A stretch of DNA of 64,000 bases from Isoetes taiwanensis (taxonomy: Eukaryota > Streptophyta > Lycopodiopsida > Isoetales > Isoetaceae), in contig JAJEKV010000031.1 of the NCBI GenBank assembly GCA_021234155.1, positions 17,156,094 to 17,220,093 of the forward strand, in the 5' to 3' direction. The position numbers were made by a program, and so were the translations under genes. How positions within the stretch are numbered: position 1 is the first letter of the stretch; every line of letters begins with the position of its first letter. The notes beneath the pieces were generated by a model. That model was not told the origin of the DNA and ran no database searches. It was given only the letters and a program-made list of their open reading frames with translations. Of the stretch, positions 12,601 through 25,040 are shown piece by piece.

Positions 12601-15600
12601 ACGTCTTTGGTGATTATACGCATATTTCTATTAACTTAATGACTTCATTTGTTTGAGGTTGCAGTGAGTACTTCGAGGAGGTCGATGAAACATGGGAGAA
12701 ATTTGAGCAGACATTGTGGGGCCATATTAGAAATTTCTACAATCTTGCAAAGGAAAGGTAGGACATATCAATTCCCAGAAATTCTATATTTTTTAAAAGA
12801 GAAAATTCTGAATATACCCCTCAAAGTTTGCAAATATTCCAAAAATGCCCTCCAAATGAAGAACATTTTTGTAAATATGCTAATATAATTTATGTGGCTC
12901 CTCAAATTCAAAAGTTGTCTTCACGAACGTTATAGATTAAAATAAGATTTTCCCAACAAGACCAAATTCATCTAAATTGAGTTGAAATTCACAAGTTACG
13001 CCCATTTGAATTGTTTTTTACACTTTTAGAACACTGTAATATGAATCCACAAGAATCCAACTCCATTTTATATGATTCTACTGCTATCGAATAGGTCTCA
13101 CTCTCAACTATAATTTTCATGAAAGACACTTTTTTGTTTAGTTGATCACAAAAACGTTATTGCCATTTGAGCCAAATACCCTGTTTCTGGGGGTATTTTT
13201 GGGATATTTGTAAACTTGAGGCATATATTTGGAATTTTTTTTTTTTTAAATTATGTTTTTTTTTGTGAATACTTGTGTAAGGGAATATAAACTATGAAGC
13301 TTTCCTTGAAACAAATTAAGAGGAAATATTATTTTTCTCTTGTTCTGTCTTAATATTATGTTCGCATCTTATGTGAATTATTGGTGTGCAGTCCTCAGAC
13401 ACTTTCGTCGTGCCCTCAGGTATTTACGTTTTGTGTTGCCTTAGACTCAATTTTTGTTAGTACAGAAGCTCTTTGCTATTTTCTAACTTCTAAAGGATAG
13501 ATAATGAGAGCAGTATGGGTATCAAGGACTTCCTATTGTGAAAATCAGTAGTTCTCTGAGCTGTATACACAGGGTTGTTGAAATGCAGGAAATTTTGGAT
13601 AAACAAGTAGCAGAACAAGCTGCTGAAGCTGAAGGAGGTGGGATGGCACTTTTAAACAATTCTAAAGAAGCAAAACGGTAAGTTAATGCATTGCATTAAA
13701 CCCTTGAGAGCATGTTCCATACTTTAATCCTTCTTGTCTCCACATATGCTTTTCCCTCTAGGCTTTCAACTACCACCCAACAATCTGTTTCTGGTGAACA
13801 ACCAGCCGATAAGACAAAAGCAGATGGGAAACAATACAAAGATTGTTGCTATGAGGAGATAAGTAAGGTGGTGGAATCACGATTTGACAAACTGCTGACA
13901 AAGGTTGGTTTTAATGATACTTTGTCAGACCTTGGCTATTGAGCTGATTTCACACTTTTACCATGTGCAGCTTGTTGTCGAAGATCTTAAGGCTGCATTA
14001 GAGGAAGCTACAATAGTAGGTTCTTGAACTCAACTTGATCCTTTGTTATTTATGATCATCTAACTTCCTGATTATGCTGTAGATTGGAGCAGAATTGCCA
14101 GATATCTACGATTACGTCGCACCCTGCTTTCCACCACGGTAGCTTTATAAGATTCTATGGTTGGGAATCATTTTACTGCATGAAATTGTTCGTTCAGTGA
14201 ATTTGACAAGATTTGTGCCCTGAGTTGGTAACCCTTTTCCCTCAAATTTACTGATTGAGATTTAAATGTCTTTGGTGGTTTTGTGGTTACAGGTATGAGA
14301 TTTTTCAGCTCATGGTTCAACTCTATACTGAGCGTTTTATTCAGATGCTGAGGAAGCTTGCTGATAGTGCAAATGATTTGTCAAATATTGACATCTTAAA
14401 GGTCCATCTATCAAAATAAATATTTTCTTATGGCTATCTGTTAGCTGAAAGTGATCTATTCATGGCCAGGTAACCAGTTGGGTCGTGCAATATCAGGATC
14501 AGCTAATTGGACTGGGAGTGGATGACTCTCTGGCACAAGTGTGTGCAGAAAGTGGGGCCATGGATCCTTTGATGAATGCTTATGTTGATCGCATGCAAGC
14601 TACAATGCAGGTAATATATGGATTTAAGTGTCTGTAAGTTTCTTTTTACAAAAATGCAAAATTTGGATTCTCTTCCCTCAGTCCTCCTCTTCCTTCCCCC
14701 TTGTCCCACCGAAATGGAGCTGATAATGAAATGGACAGAAGGCACTATCAGTGAAAGAATCAAAGAAGCAAGGAATTAAATGCATCAACAGTCTTCTTGC
14801 AAGAAGATTTACCTTTCTGCCAGATTGGCGCTACATGCATTTTATCGAAACATTTGTATCTTGGCCCTAGGGAATTTGCTTGAAGCAGGAGCAATATTGC
14901 TCCGTCGTCATTGCATCTACTAGTTATGAAAAATAATATTCAAGGTAGTTATCTACAACTGGTCAAGCAAACGAAGCCGTCTGATTTATCTGTATATATA
15001 TACCGATCCTTCATCCGTTATGGGGCCTAGCATGGTTGATTTTTTGCAATTCTCTGGATAATTGCAATTTCCTTCGTAAGAACGACATTTTCCACATAGG
15101 CTGCTTGATATTCTTATGACTCCATTGAACTACATGTATCTACTTTCATGTTGGAGGGAAAGAAAAAGAAAGAAAGAAAAGAAAGAAAGAAAGAAAAGAA
15201 AGAAAGAAAGAAAGAAAGAAAGATTTATTAACGTCTATGTAAGACCCGAAGGGTTTATGAGACCATAACACATACAGAATTCAAGACCTCCAGGAGGAAA
15301 ACCCTCCTGTTATCTAAAATATACAGACAAAAATATTAAGTTGACAGAACTAATGGTGAAAATTTAAAAATCTGCTCAGGTAGGGTTTGATGGGGATAAC
15401 CCATTCGTTCCTGTGACTGCTGCAAAGTATTTATTCTGCTTATCCATTTGCTTGATACATGTGGATTTACAGAAATGGTATACAAATATCTTGGAGGCAG
15501 ACAAAGTTCAGCCACCCAAGAAAACTGAAGATGGAAAGTTATGGACACCTGCTGCCGTTGATTTGTTTCGAATTCTGGGGGAACAAGTTCATGTTGTGCA

Positions 15601-18600
15601 AGAGAATAGCACAGATGTAATGCTTTATCGTGTAGCCCTTGCTGTGATACAGGTTTGTGAATTATTTGTCTCATTCCGAGCATATCCAGAGTATATATCT
15701 TTTACATGTTGTTAGTTAGCGTATGCATGCACACTACTTAAGCATGAAAGTTATTAAAACTAGAAGTTGCATCAGGTGTAAGGAGATTCCCATATATGTT
15801 TGCTGTTTTGTTGATGATATACACTTCCATTGGAGTTTAGGTAATGAGAGATTTTCAAGCTGCTGAGAAGACACGGTTAGAAGAACCAGTTACGGAAATT
15901 GGTCTAGAACCCATATGTGCCATGGTATGATACTTAAGATTTTATCTTAAATCAATGATACAGCTTTTGCTTGGATTAAGGATAAAAGGTATGGGAAGGG
16001 AATATGATAGAGCTATCATAGAGTAGCATATGATCTAGACTAAAATTCTGGAAACTTGGGGGTTGCAAACTATTGAAGTGGGAAAAACAAGCTTCATAAA
16101 GATTTGTATATTGTGTCATGATTTTTCAAGGAACAAAATCTGCAAATTATCGATCCATGTAACACACTGATAGTCCTAGCCATTTCTATGTAAAGCTGAT
16201 GTAAGAGCACTCATTAGGTTGCCTTTGTCATAGAGATAGGCTGATTTTGGCGTATTGCATGAGGGAAGGTCCACAAGGTATAGCGGAGGATTTGCCTACA
16301 CTCAATGAACTCTAAGGCTAAGAGAGGTGCCTGTATTATCTACCAGTGGGTGAATCTGGGAAATAGTTTTAGGCTTCATTAGAATAGCTGCAAATTCAGC
16401 TTATATCACCATGTTGAGAATATGGCTCCTCTGCCAGTCTTCTTTCAGTTAGCGTAGCAAGGTTGTATGGTCTTGATGTACCCTCTACAATAAAGTTCAA
16501 AGAGTAAATCCATATTCAGCACTATCAGGGGTCCAATTTTTGACCTACATTCCATAATTTGGCCTATATTGCAGACTAGTTAAGCATACTATTCCCTAGA
16601 TTTGGAGCTGGGTGTCCAAATCAACATAAGAGAAGTTATTTAAACCAAAAGGAAGCTTAATTAATTAGACCTATGGAATAATTAAACTGAATTTATCAGG
16701 GATAAATATAGTTACTAAAAACGGCCATTTTTGCCCCTTTTTTGTCATTTTCTTATTTTTGCCCCTTAATCATTATCAAAAGCCAAAACGCCACATTGGC
16801 ATATTTTGGGCCATTTTGGGTAAGACCAAAAAACTGGCGCAAAATTAAGTCAACATTGGGTTAAAATTCTGAATATGTTTAATATTATGTTTTGTATAGC
16901 TCAAAAATATAGCATATTTTAGATTCTACTGTTCTAAGTATGGCAGCTTACAATTTGAGAACATATTCATTAATGTATTCTTTTCTGGTTTTTTCAAGCA
17001 CTTGCCATTTTTTTGGCCGTTTATCAACTTGTAGGCCACAATTTTTCATCACGTGATAAGGCATAAAATTGAAGGGTGAAACTCCATTCAATAAGAATTG
17101 AGTCACTACAAGTCCTTGTATGTTCAATACATGCCGAATATTATCTTCAATGATTGGAGTGTCTTTATTGCAGATAAATAATAATATTAGATGCTATGAC
17201 CTTGCGGTGGAGCTAAGCAGTAACGTTATGGATGCACTAGCTCCATATTATGCAGAGCAGGTATTTGCTACTTTCTCAAAGAAGAAACTTAGAGCTTGAC
17301 TGCTTCAGCAACACGTTTGCATGTCATTATGGTTGATTCAGTCAGTTACAATTTCTTACCAAGGGAGCATGTCCTGGAAATTCTCTGCAGAGGATGCTGC
17401 AGTTAAATCTGTCTCACGAGCTTATTTGTGGTAGTTTGAGACTTATATCATTACAAACGTGGCTTAGGGTTATAAAAGAATAACTGGCTTATTGCATCTA
17501 TACAAATCAACTATTACAGCTGGTGTTCTTCTTTTTGAGCTATAGCTGTTTCCCACATAGTCTGTCAGAATGTATCATTACTTGTTAGTAAATACCAGTC
17601 ATTTGTACTAAGCATAAGTTAGAAAACTATTGCAGGTGAACTTTGAAGATACTTGTAAAGGCTTTTTGGAAATAGCAAAGGTAATTTTGCTATATTATCA
17701 TTTTTTGTTTTCTTTTGAAGTGAAAGAGCTGCTGAATTATGACAATACTATTAAATGCACTTCCTTGGTGGACAATATCGATGCTGAATTAATTGAACAC
17801 AATTGGAAATTTTAACAATCAAATGATATATTTGTGATGCTTAAATCTGTTCTCTAAAATTCTATGCTGCATGGCTTAATGCAAGAAAATAAAGAGCCTT
17901 GACTTTGGGACAAAGGCGTAAATGTCTTGTTTTTGTCCGTTGCAACCTTATGCATTAACTCTGTTGCCATTTCAGGAAGCAGTACAACAGACTGTTAATG
18001 TCATATTCAAGATCCTGGAGTAAAGGATTTGCTTGTGAAGATATATCAAAAAGGTTGGTACTGCTAGCTTTTGCTACTGTAAAGAAGATATTATTCAGGA
18101 ATTTTGTCAACAGGTTCAGATAGACATAAGTGCTATGCAAATGTGGGCCTACCAGTACAATTAGAAGTAGATTTTATTTTATTGTTCATAAGACCTTTAC
18201 ATGGGAAAACTTATGTAGAAAATGACCAATATAGCAATGCTCTCTGGATCTATTTGCAATGCTCTCTGGATCTATTTGTTCTTTCCCAGTCATACTATAG
18301 GTAACCAAAGAGTCATACAACAAATTCTTCGTGGTTCCGTCTATTGTAGGTTTAGGCCATCTGTCAAAGTAGATGGTAACGTGAACATAAGTGTTCATGT
18401 TTCTTTGTATTACTCTGTACATGCTCTGATGCAGTAGACGTCTCGCACACTCTCTTGTATAGGATTTAAGGAAGGAAAGTAAAAAGGTTTGTCAAAGTCT
18501 ATCAAGACATCTGCCCATTAGGTTGTTCGGGATTGTGAATCAATAATTACGCCCGGTGGTCAATAGTAAACATCAAGTTTTTTTCCTAAAGAGCAAGCAA

Positions 18601-20832
18601 CCCTTTTATCTCTTTAAATAAACTAGGAAGTTAATTTTAGCAGTTTGGATGACCAAAGCTATATCTTGAGGACCAGAACTCACCAGACTCGTCCCCTAAT
18701 TTAGTTGCTGCTGTTTGGTAGAGTGGCTTGTCTTCTCTTAGCATTAAAAGAACAGGAAATGAAATTTACATTTATTAAAGGTTTTATTAAAATGTCGTAT
18801 GTTGTTTCATTTTGCTGTCATAAAATTCCTAAATCAGTAGAATCATTTTACACCCATCCAGTGCTTCTGCTTCTTATCAACAACTCAAAATTGTGTGTTT
18901 TGAAAGGTGCCTTTACTTGCCATATCTAATACTCTTTGAACAGATTGGTACGAGTGCCTTGTAACTGAATATTTAGTAGCAACGTTTGGTGATTACTTTG
19001 AAGATGTAAAGATGTGAGTAGCATGTTCCAACTTGATGCCAGCTTCAGCTTATTTTATTTATCTATTTTTTCTTTACTTTGTTTGTGTTCCAAATTTAGC
19101 TACATTGAAGAAAGGTTATTTCGAAGGTTTGTTGAGGCTTGCTTGGAAGAGACAATAGTTGTCTACATAGACCACCTTCTAACTCAGGTTTGGGCCTGGA
19201 TTTACCATAGGCATGGTCATTACATGGTTTTAAAACATTATGAGTTCATGCTTTCAGAAAAATTACATAAAAAAGCAGATGCTGGAAAGGATGAAGTTGG
19301 ACGAGGAATTAATCGTGGAATTCTTTAATGATTATATTACTCCTGCAGTAAGTAATTGACTACCACATCTGCTGCCACTGAGGTTTTAAATAGACTAATC
19401 TCGTTTCTGCTATTTCCAGAAAGTAGAAAAGCGAGTCCAACCATTGGTTGAGTTAAGGGAATTAGGTTCTGCTGAAAGTGCTGAGGAATTCACACTTGTA
19501 TATACTAACATCCTCCAAAACAACCCAGATTGCCCTGTAAGTCCCTTGATGGTATATCTTATCTGCGTCTGTATTTCATTCTGGAAAATTATCTAGGTAA
19601 AGCTTATGTCTATGGAAACAGCTTTCTAGTGGCAAGTTTAGCCTGGAGATATGCATGGCAGTTGCCATGTCACGTTTCTATCATTTATTTTGGGCTACAG
19701 TCTTAATGTATGTGGCGTGCAGTTTGCCGACAAGTTGTTATTTTAGGTGATAGTTGAGCTATTAAGCTATAATATAAAAGCATGCAGTATAGTAGGCAGA
19801 TGGCTTTTTACAAGACGTCCTTCACGATGCATCCCTGTGGGGCAAAAGATGTCGACTTCTAGTAGAACTGGTGGATGTTTGTTGATAATGACTGGATCTA
19901 GGACATCCTGCATTCATGCTAAGTTGGTGTATGGTGTGTAGCATCAAGTGATGGGCCTCCTTGCATAGGGATAGTGTCATTTGTTGCCTCCATAATGCAT
20001 GCAGTAGCATGAGCTGAAAGTTACATTAATAATTGTTTCTTTGGAGTTTTTATCTACTAATTGTTTTTCAACATACCTTTTTTTGATACACAATGTAGAG
20101 CAGTCAGATGTTTTGACTGGGTATAATGGGCTTGCATATAATGAATGAATTAGCATTGAGTTTTTATCTTCTGTTTGTCCTTAAGCATATTCTTTCTGGC
20201 ACACGATGTGGATAGGTCTGACCATTTTGCATTTCTACAACAGCCAGAGGTAGTGGAGAAGATTGTTCAATTGCGTGAGGATATTCCAAGGAAATATGCA
20301 CGCGAGGTTAGTTAGCTTTTGAATTCTGTTGGTTTTCGAAACGAGATGGAGAAAGAGCTTTAGTGGCCATTGTCTGGAAGGTGTTGCAAAATAATGTTCT
20401 TCAGAAAATGCAGGGAATTTGAAATAATAAATAAGCTTTAGATCATGTTCCATTAAAAGTTACTTAAGGTGGCTAAGCAATGGGGCATGTCAGTTCATCT
20501 AGACCATCTCCATGTTTCTTAAAATTCTTACACTTTCTAAGAAACATTGACACACACACACATATGAGAAACGCACCACATAAGCATCATACTTGCAGTT
20601 GACCTGTGTATACTATTCCAAGTAAATGCAATTTGTGCAGTTTGCTAGTATGATTTTTCTAGATGTCGTTTTATGTGAGTCTGGTCATAATCCTTAGGTT
20701 TTGACTTTTCAGGTGGTCCAGGCATGTAAAGAAATTTACAATAGGAGCTTGGTTAATGGTAGCCTACCAAAAACTGGCTTTGTCTTCAGCAGGCTTAGCT
20801 GTCTTCCAAAGGGTAGTTTGAAGAAGAAGTAA
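9604..20832 (+). CDS. SEC6: Exocyst complex subunit SEC6
   Basis: SEC6 is a core exocyst subunit that tethers secretory vesicles at the plasma membrane. Twenty-five exons were placed: 9604-9729, 10076-10117, 11187-11275, 11357-11447, 12221-12310, 12519-12598, 12665-12757, 13392 or 13399-13419, 13573-13677, 13762-13903, 13971-14015, 14083-14138, 14293-14401, 14470-14610, 15473-15652, 15841-15924, 17174-17260, 17636-17680, 17976-18053, 18944-19013, 19100-19187, 19258-19347, 19420-19536, 20244-20306, 20713-20832. Hallmarks include [13 protein letters not shown] at the start, [32 protein letters not shown] and [12 protein letters not shown]; the end is KGSLKKK. Met 9604 matches the usual N terminus; an in-frame ATG lies at 9580. 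Lesions: exon 2 has AA instead of AG as acceptor, exon 8 has one extra base in a T run unless an acceptor 7 bases downstream is used, and exon 19 lacks one base and meets TAA. It is either a nearly intact gene with assembly errors or a young pseudogene. Confidence 0.9.
12804..13236. mobile_element. MITE in SEC6 intron 7
   Basis: The two ends are inverted copies of ~47 bp, about 80% alike. The left end begins AATTCTGAATATACCCCTC and runs to CCAAAAATGCCC. The right end, read in reverse, begins AATTCCAAATATATGCCTC and runs to CCAAAAATACCCC. The interior has no coding sequence. Homopolymers at both borders hide the target duplication, so the superfamily is open. Confidence 0.7.
15159..15345 (-). 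mobile_element. 3' end of a LINE with (AAAG)n tail in SEC6 intron 14
   Basis: A microsatellite of AAAG units (15159-15223) is followed by TTATTAACGTC, a short hairpin sequence (ACCCGAAGGGT) and TATGAGACC. The same order (microsatellite, TTTTAACGTC, hairpin GGCCAACTGGCC, TATGAGAC) ends the LINE at 3105-3955. This is therefore a strongly 5'-truncated copy of that family, minus strand. It sits between SEC6 exons 14 and 15 and touches neither splice site. Confidence 0.65.
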
Positions 20833-21570
20833 AGATTGCAGGTATTGGCATTTCCATTGTCGGCACAAGGCTTTGTTCATTTTGCCCGTATTTTTAGGAA
20901 GAGGGCTCACTGCTGCAAAGGGTTAGATCAAAAATGGTTTCTTATGGCGCGTCTTGTAGTATAACTTTTGTACAGAGAATGTTGGCGAGACTGTGCTGTG
21001 TTAGGAAAACCATTTGAATTAAGTCGTATTTGTGATCGTTACACCCAGTGTTGGGGGAGGATGACAATGGGCATTTTGCAACAGAGGAGTAGCATCTTGT
21101 GAAAGCTAGAGTCTGCAGTTTGTCTATGTAATATATGCAAGATCAACATTGCAATGTTGGATTTTGTGCAGCTGAAATCTGGCGTCTTGTGCATTACTCT
21201 TATAGCAGATACACATCGCACAATGATTATCGGCATGTGCGCACCTTACCTGGGAATCGAGGACATTGCTGCTGGCATTAACAACTGAATGGAGAACATT
21301 GTTGCAGGCCACATTGATAAGTATCAAAACGCCGTGAGATTCTGCAGGCAGTAATTTGAGCTGCTTTGGCATATATTATGCCGGAAGGAAACAAGAGCGT
21401 TATGGATGGGATCATCTCATATCTGTCGTATTTTGGTAGTAAATTTAGGACCAAAAACTCCACATCTTGATACAATTCATTCGTTTTCTATGGGGATCAT
21501 GCCTGGAATATTCCTATGTCTGGTGCATTTTTGTAGTTGTAAAATATAACATTAAAATACTAGTGGAAAA

Positions 21571-21733
21571 CCATCACAAAATAAGACATCTTATTTTTTG
21601 TTATGTGTTCAAATAAGACTAGGTCTGTAGGTCTGTTGTTTTATATCGACGGAAGCCCTCGATATAAGACTCCATTTATATTAAAAGTAGAATCCGAACC
21701 TATTTTGAACCTATATAAGATGTCTTATTTTCA
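21571..21733. mobile_element. 163-bp MITE with 10-bp target duplication
   Basis: Perfect direct repeats TAGTGGAAAA flank it at 21561-21570 and 21734-21743. The ends are inverted repeats around AAAATAAGACATCTTAT. The centre has a second inverted pair (TTATATCGA and TCGATATAA). A duplication of 9-11 bp points to a Mutator-type transposase acting in trans; the element has no coding capacity. Confidence 0.85.
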
Positions 21734-22114
21734 TAGTGGAAAAATATTTTTCTTTTAGGACAATAGGTGGTCAAATCTCATTTGTTAAGATATGTGACTT
21801 TTAGAAATAAGAAAACATATGTGACTTTTAGAAATAAGAATAGAATAGAATGAGACTATCATGGAAAATAAGGGCCTAGCTATCTACATATTTCTCGTGT
21901 AACTGGCCCACTTGATTAGTTTTGCTTTCAACGACATATTTTTGTGTCAAAATGGAGTGACAGGCTTTCATGTGAAGTCGGAGGCCAGTTTTCAATCCTT
22001 TAATCTTCCACTCCCGCAGGGAAAGCATCCACATAAACTAGTTTGATTTGTTGTTCCCCTTTGTCCCGCAACTCTTCCCCTTTTATTTTGCTGTTTTTTG
22101 CCTCTCTTAAGCCC

Positions 22115-22240
22115 AGATTCAATTAGGCTATGGGGACGAATCCCGACTTAGAGTCAGATATCCAAATTTTTTTGGACGGGGGATGTTGCCCAGTAGAATG
22201 CAGAGCTTGCCAGCTAAGCTGAAGAATGCTTGAATCTAGG
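22115..22240 (-). repeat. tRNA-like SINE copy, minus strand
   Basis: On the minus strand a box A-like TTAGCTGGCAAG is followed by GGGCAACATCCCCC, a TTGG-rich stretch with AAAAAAATTTGGATAT, and a box B-like GGGATTCGTCC. A diverged relative in the opposite orientation begins near 36265. Shared sequence at two loci and spaced A and B boxes fit a tRNA-derived SINE. No poly(A) or target duplication was resolved. Confidence 0.5.
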
Positions 22241-23060
22241 AACTACCACAACTTCAGTGGAACGCTGCCTACCAGCTAAGCTAAGGAACTACCACGATTT
22301 CAATAGGGATGCTAGAGTCAGTAATTCTCGAATCTAGAAAATAACAAGAATATTATGTACTGAAAGTTCTTATGGAGCAAGTATTAAAAGATATGTAGGA
22401 TGTTAGGGCATTATAGGTCTTGATCATGATACCATTTTCATACCTTCATGGAACAGAGGTTGGATTAAGTGGTTTCCTACAATAAAGACATGGAATATCT
22501 CAAGTTTAGCACATAGAATGTTCTGAAACCCCAATATAAATATTTGGGCTTTTGGGAAACCCCAAGTATATCCTCTCACTTTGTTTGCTAAGAAACCCCA
22601 ACGCCATCTGCCCACATTGGCTCCAAGCCAATGCTAATGCTACATGCATTCTACAATATTTAGTTAATCACCTTCTTGCAGGCAATTTTTCTATATTCAC
22701 ATATTATATTTCGACATTAATGTTTCACCACAACATTTTGGGCATATAGATATGATCTTTATGAGGATGATGAATCGAGTTCATAATTTACGATGTTCCA
22801 CCTTATGCCCAGCCTCACAAAGACTTATAGACTTTGACTATAGCCTCACCTCAAAACTTGCTCAGATTAACACTTTACTCCCAAACAAGCACTATGTTGT
22901 TCTATTCAAAGGTCTCGGAGATACCGACGCAACAGTATCTACCATGAAGGAGCTAAGTTCCTTTTAAACATTGTTAAATATTTGGATATTTTTGTTATAA
23001 TAAAAGGTTACAACACACTTTTCTCATTGTGATCAAAGCATTTATAGACTTCCAACTTAT
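22241..23060. other. Unassigned AT-rich stretch
   Basis: No gene or element could be supported. Short open stretches exist at 22424-22967 on both strands but match nothing recognised and lack splice or codon signals that would set them apart from chance. Confidence 0.4.
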
Positions 23061-23072
23061 GCCCAGCAACGC
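23061..23072 (+). mobile_element. Truncated Helitron 3' terminus
   Basis: The sequence CCAACTTATGCCCAGCAACGC ends here inside what would be the Helitron terminal hairpin. The same lead-in followed by a full hairpin and CTAG occurs on the minus strand at 25041-25075. The second half of the hairpin and the CTAG end are absent and a dispersed repeat starts at the next base. Confidence 0.5.
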
Positions 23073-23628
23073 TAGCGAACGTAGAAAATGAGGAGCTCAT
23101 TGCAAAGGTGAAAGAAATATTTTGCACTGAGGAGGTTGTCAAGTTGGAGCACTTCATCCAAGTAATTAATGACTTCCTATTTGCTCAAGTCTATCCAAGG
23201 GATCGTTATTTACGCGGATGTGATTTGAGAGAGATAGGTGGAGGATGAGTACATGTATCTATTAGTTGGGTCTCTAATTGTTTGTCTTTTTTCTCAAATG
23301 AGAATTGACACCGTGCACTGAGGAGCTGACATTTTAGTAGCAAAGAAACTCACCTATATTGGAATATATAATGGAACACACTTTAGGGTCCACAAATCGT
23401 TCCTTCTTGAGGCGATATCTGATTCAATTATATGTGCCTATTTTTGGGATGAGTTATCTCACATTCTTGATAGTCGTGAGACGTCGTGTGCAGTTCGAAG
23501 CAATGACTCGCCTATACATTTCACTTTTACCCTAGCTAAAATGTTATCTTTCGGAGAAGTAAACATATCACGGGAGCATCCAACGAGGTACAACGTTAGG
23601 CCCTTGGTGATGTGTGCCATCTGGAGAT
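23073..23628. repeat. Dispersed repeat, copy 1 (~556 bp)
   Basis: Near-identical, in the same orientation, to 33943-34492, from TAGCGAACGTAGA to CCATCTGGAGA. In the second copy the part beyond 34324 is minus-strand LINE ORF2 sequence, so this copy is probably a 5'-truncated LINE tail. Both copies also keep a plus-strand frame of about 60 codons open (NVEYEELIAKVKEIF in copy 2). Confidence 0.85.
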
Positions 23629-24007
23629 GCATATTCAAAATTCCATCATGAACTAAAATACATCAATAAGCCAGGACAAGATTTTGTGTTTTTCTACCTA
23701 TTTTTTGTTGATGTGCTTAACTACTTCTAATGGTGACATTTTGAGTATAAGTTTTGGATCTTTCTTTCCAAATTTCCATCTTTAGAGATAGATTTAACTA
23801 CCCCCATATTTCTTATAAAGCATTGTTTTTTCTATAGAAATCTGTAAATGCAAAGTTGTTACATTGATGATATTATCATTAGACAATTTCAATAACAAAA
23901 ATAATTACAAAAGCAAATGTGGACCATTCTTGCCAATATCATGCATAGTTGCCGAAGTTGCACATATGGACGTTAAAGTTCGGGTAAAAACACATCCCAA
24001 AATATTA

Positions 24008-24037
24008 GCCCAGCAACGCCGGGCACACGTTTACTAG
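24008..24037 (+). mobile_element. Helitron 3' terminus (hairpin plus CTAG)
   Basis: GCCCAGCAACGCCGGGC (24008-24024) folds into a stem with one mismatch. Thirteen bases later the element ends in CTAG (24034-24037), followed by host T. A GC hairpin about a dozen bases before a CTRR end inserted at A/T is the Helitron 3' signature. The body lies to the left; no RepHel coding region or 5' TC end was identified, so it is a non-autonomous copy. Confidence 0.7.
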
Positions 24038-24039
24038 TA

Positions 24040-24260
24040 TACCATTATATACCATATATATGATATATATGAACTTTATATTATAATATCTACTTTAACA
24101 TTATATATGCCATGTGACATATGTCATCATATAGACTATATGACACATATTTAACTTATGACTTATGAGATGTGATATTATATATATCATGTGGCATATA
24201 TCTGATTTATGACATATGAGATATGTATCATATATGTCATTATATATGTTACATGCAAGC
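24040..24260. repeat. AT-rich satellite-like array
   Basis: A degenerate run of ATATATG, TGACATATG and CATATATG words with no fixed period. It follows directly on the Helitron end. Confidence 0.7.
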
Positions 24261-24539
24261 TTCTAAGCTCCCCATCTAAACGCTACAACAGGAAGGGGGA
24301 TTAGCATGAGCCATAGAGTTAGAAGGTTATCATTGGTAATTTTTGAGGTAAAAATAGCATTTTGCAGTTAATAGCAACAGATATGTCTCAATTAGTTCTC
24401 TCTTGCTAAGTTTGCTACTATAACTGACTCTATGGATGATGTTAGTTCATTTTAGCTAAGTTGACTCTATAGGTGACACTATGTTTGACGATTTGGATGA
24501 TGTATATTGACTTTTTATCTTTATCATTAGTTACAATCA

Positions 24540-24800
24540 TACATGCCAACTCACTCTACTGTTGATGTTACGTCAGAAGATATGCGTGACCCTAATGCTG
24601 ATGCTAAAACTCTTAGTTTGACTCTATATGTGACTCTCATGTGGATCTTTAATTCTACCTCTATGCTTGACACTAAGAATGACTCTATGTCTGACACTAT
24701 TATTGATCCTAAGTCTGACTCTATTATTGACTCTACATTTGATGCTACTACTGACTCCACATCTAACTCTATGTCTAATGCTACCATTGACTCATATAGT
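24540..24800. repeat. Degenerate GACTCTA-type tandem repeat
   Basis: Six- and twelve-base words around TGACTCTA recur across the stretch, giving an open frame of D, S, T and I residues on one strand and its mirror on the other. Both translations are low complexity and neither is a likely protein. Confidence 0.75.
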
Positions 24801-24829
24801 ATAAACTCTATTACTCTATCACTAGTACA

Positions 24830-24953
24830 AAAATAGGGTATAAATTGCAAAAAAAGACGGAGCATAAATGGCACATAATTTACCTTTTGTGCATATACGT
24901 GTTATTTATGCTCCGCCTTGGTTATGCCATTTATACCTAGTTTTGTAGTAGTG
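24830..24953. mobile_element. 124-bp CACTA-type MITE
   Basis: It starts CACTAGTACAAAA and ends in the reverse complement of CACTACTACAAAA. The terminal inverted repeats extend through GGTATAAAT and CGGAGCATAAAT. The target duplication is TAT on both sides (24827-24829 and 24954-24956), the 3-bp size expected of CACTA/EnSpm elements. No coding sequence. Confidence 0.9.
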
Positions 24954-25040
24954 TATTGGTATGTCAAATGATGTTTGAATCTATGCATGACTCTAATATG
25001 ACATTTAACAAAAATTGGACTTACTTAAATTTTATAGATA

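Noticed and set aside
15413-15715. Stand-alone 100-codon gene
   Set aside because: It is SEC6 exon 15 read through into its introns.
24543-24874. Paired D/S/T-rich frames on both strands
   Set aside because: Low-complexity translation of a GACTCTA-type array; open on both strands because the repeat lacks stops.
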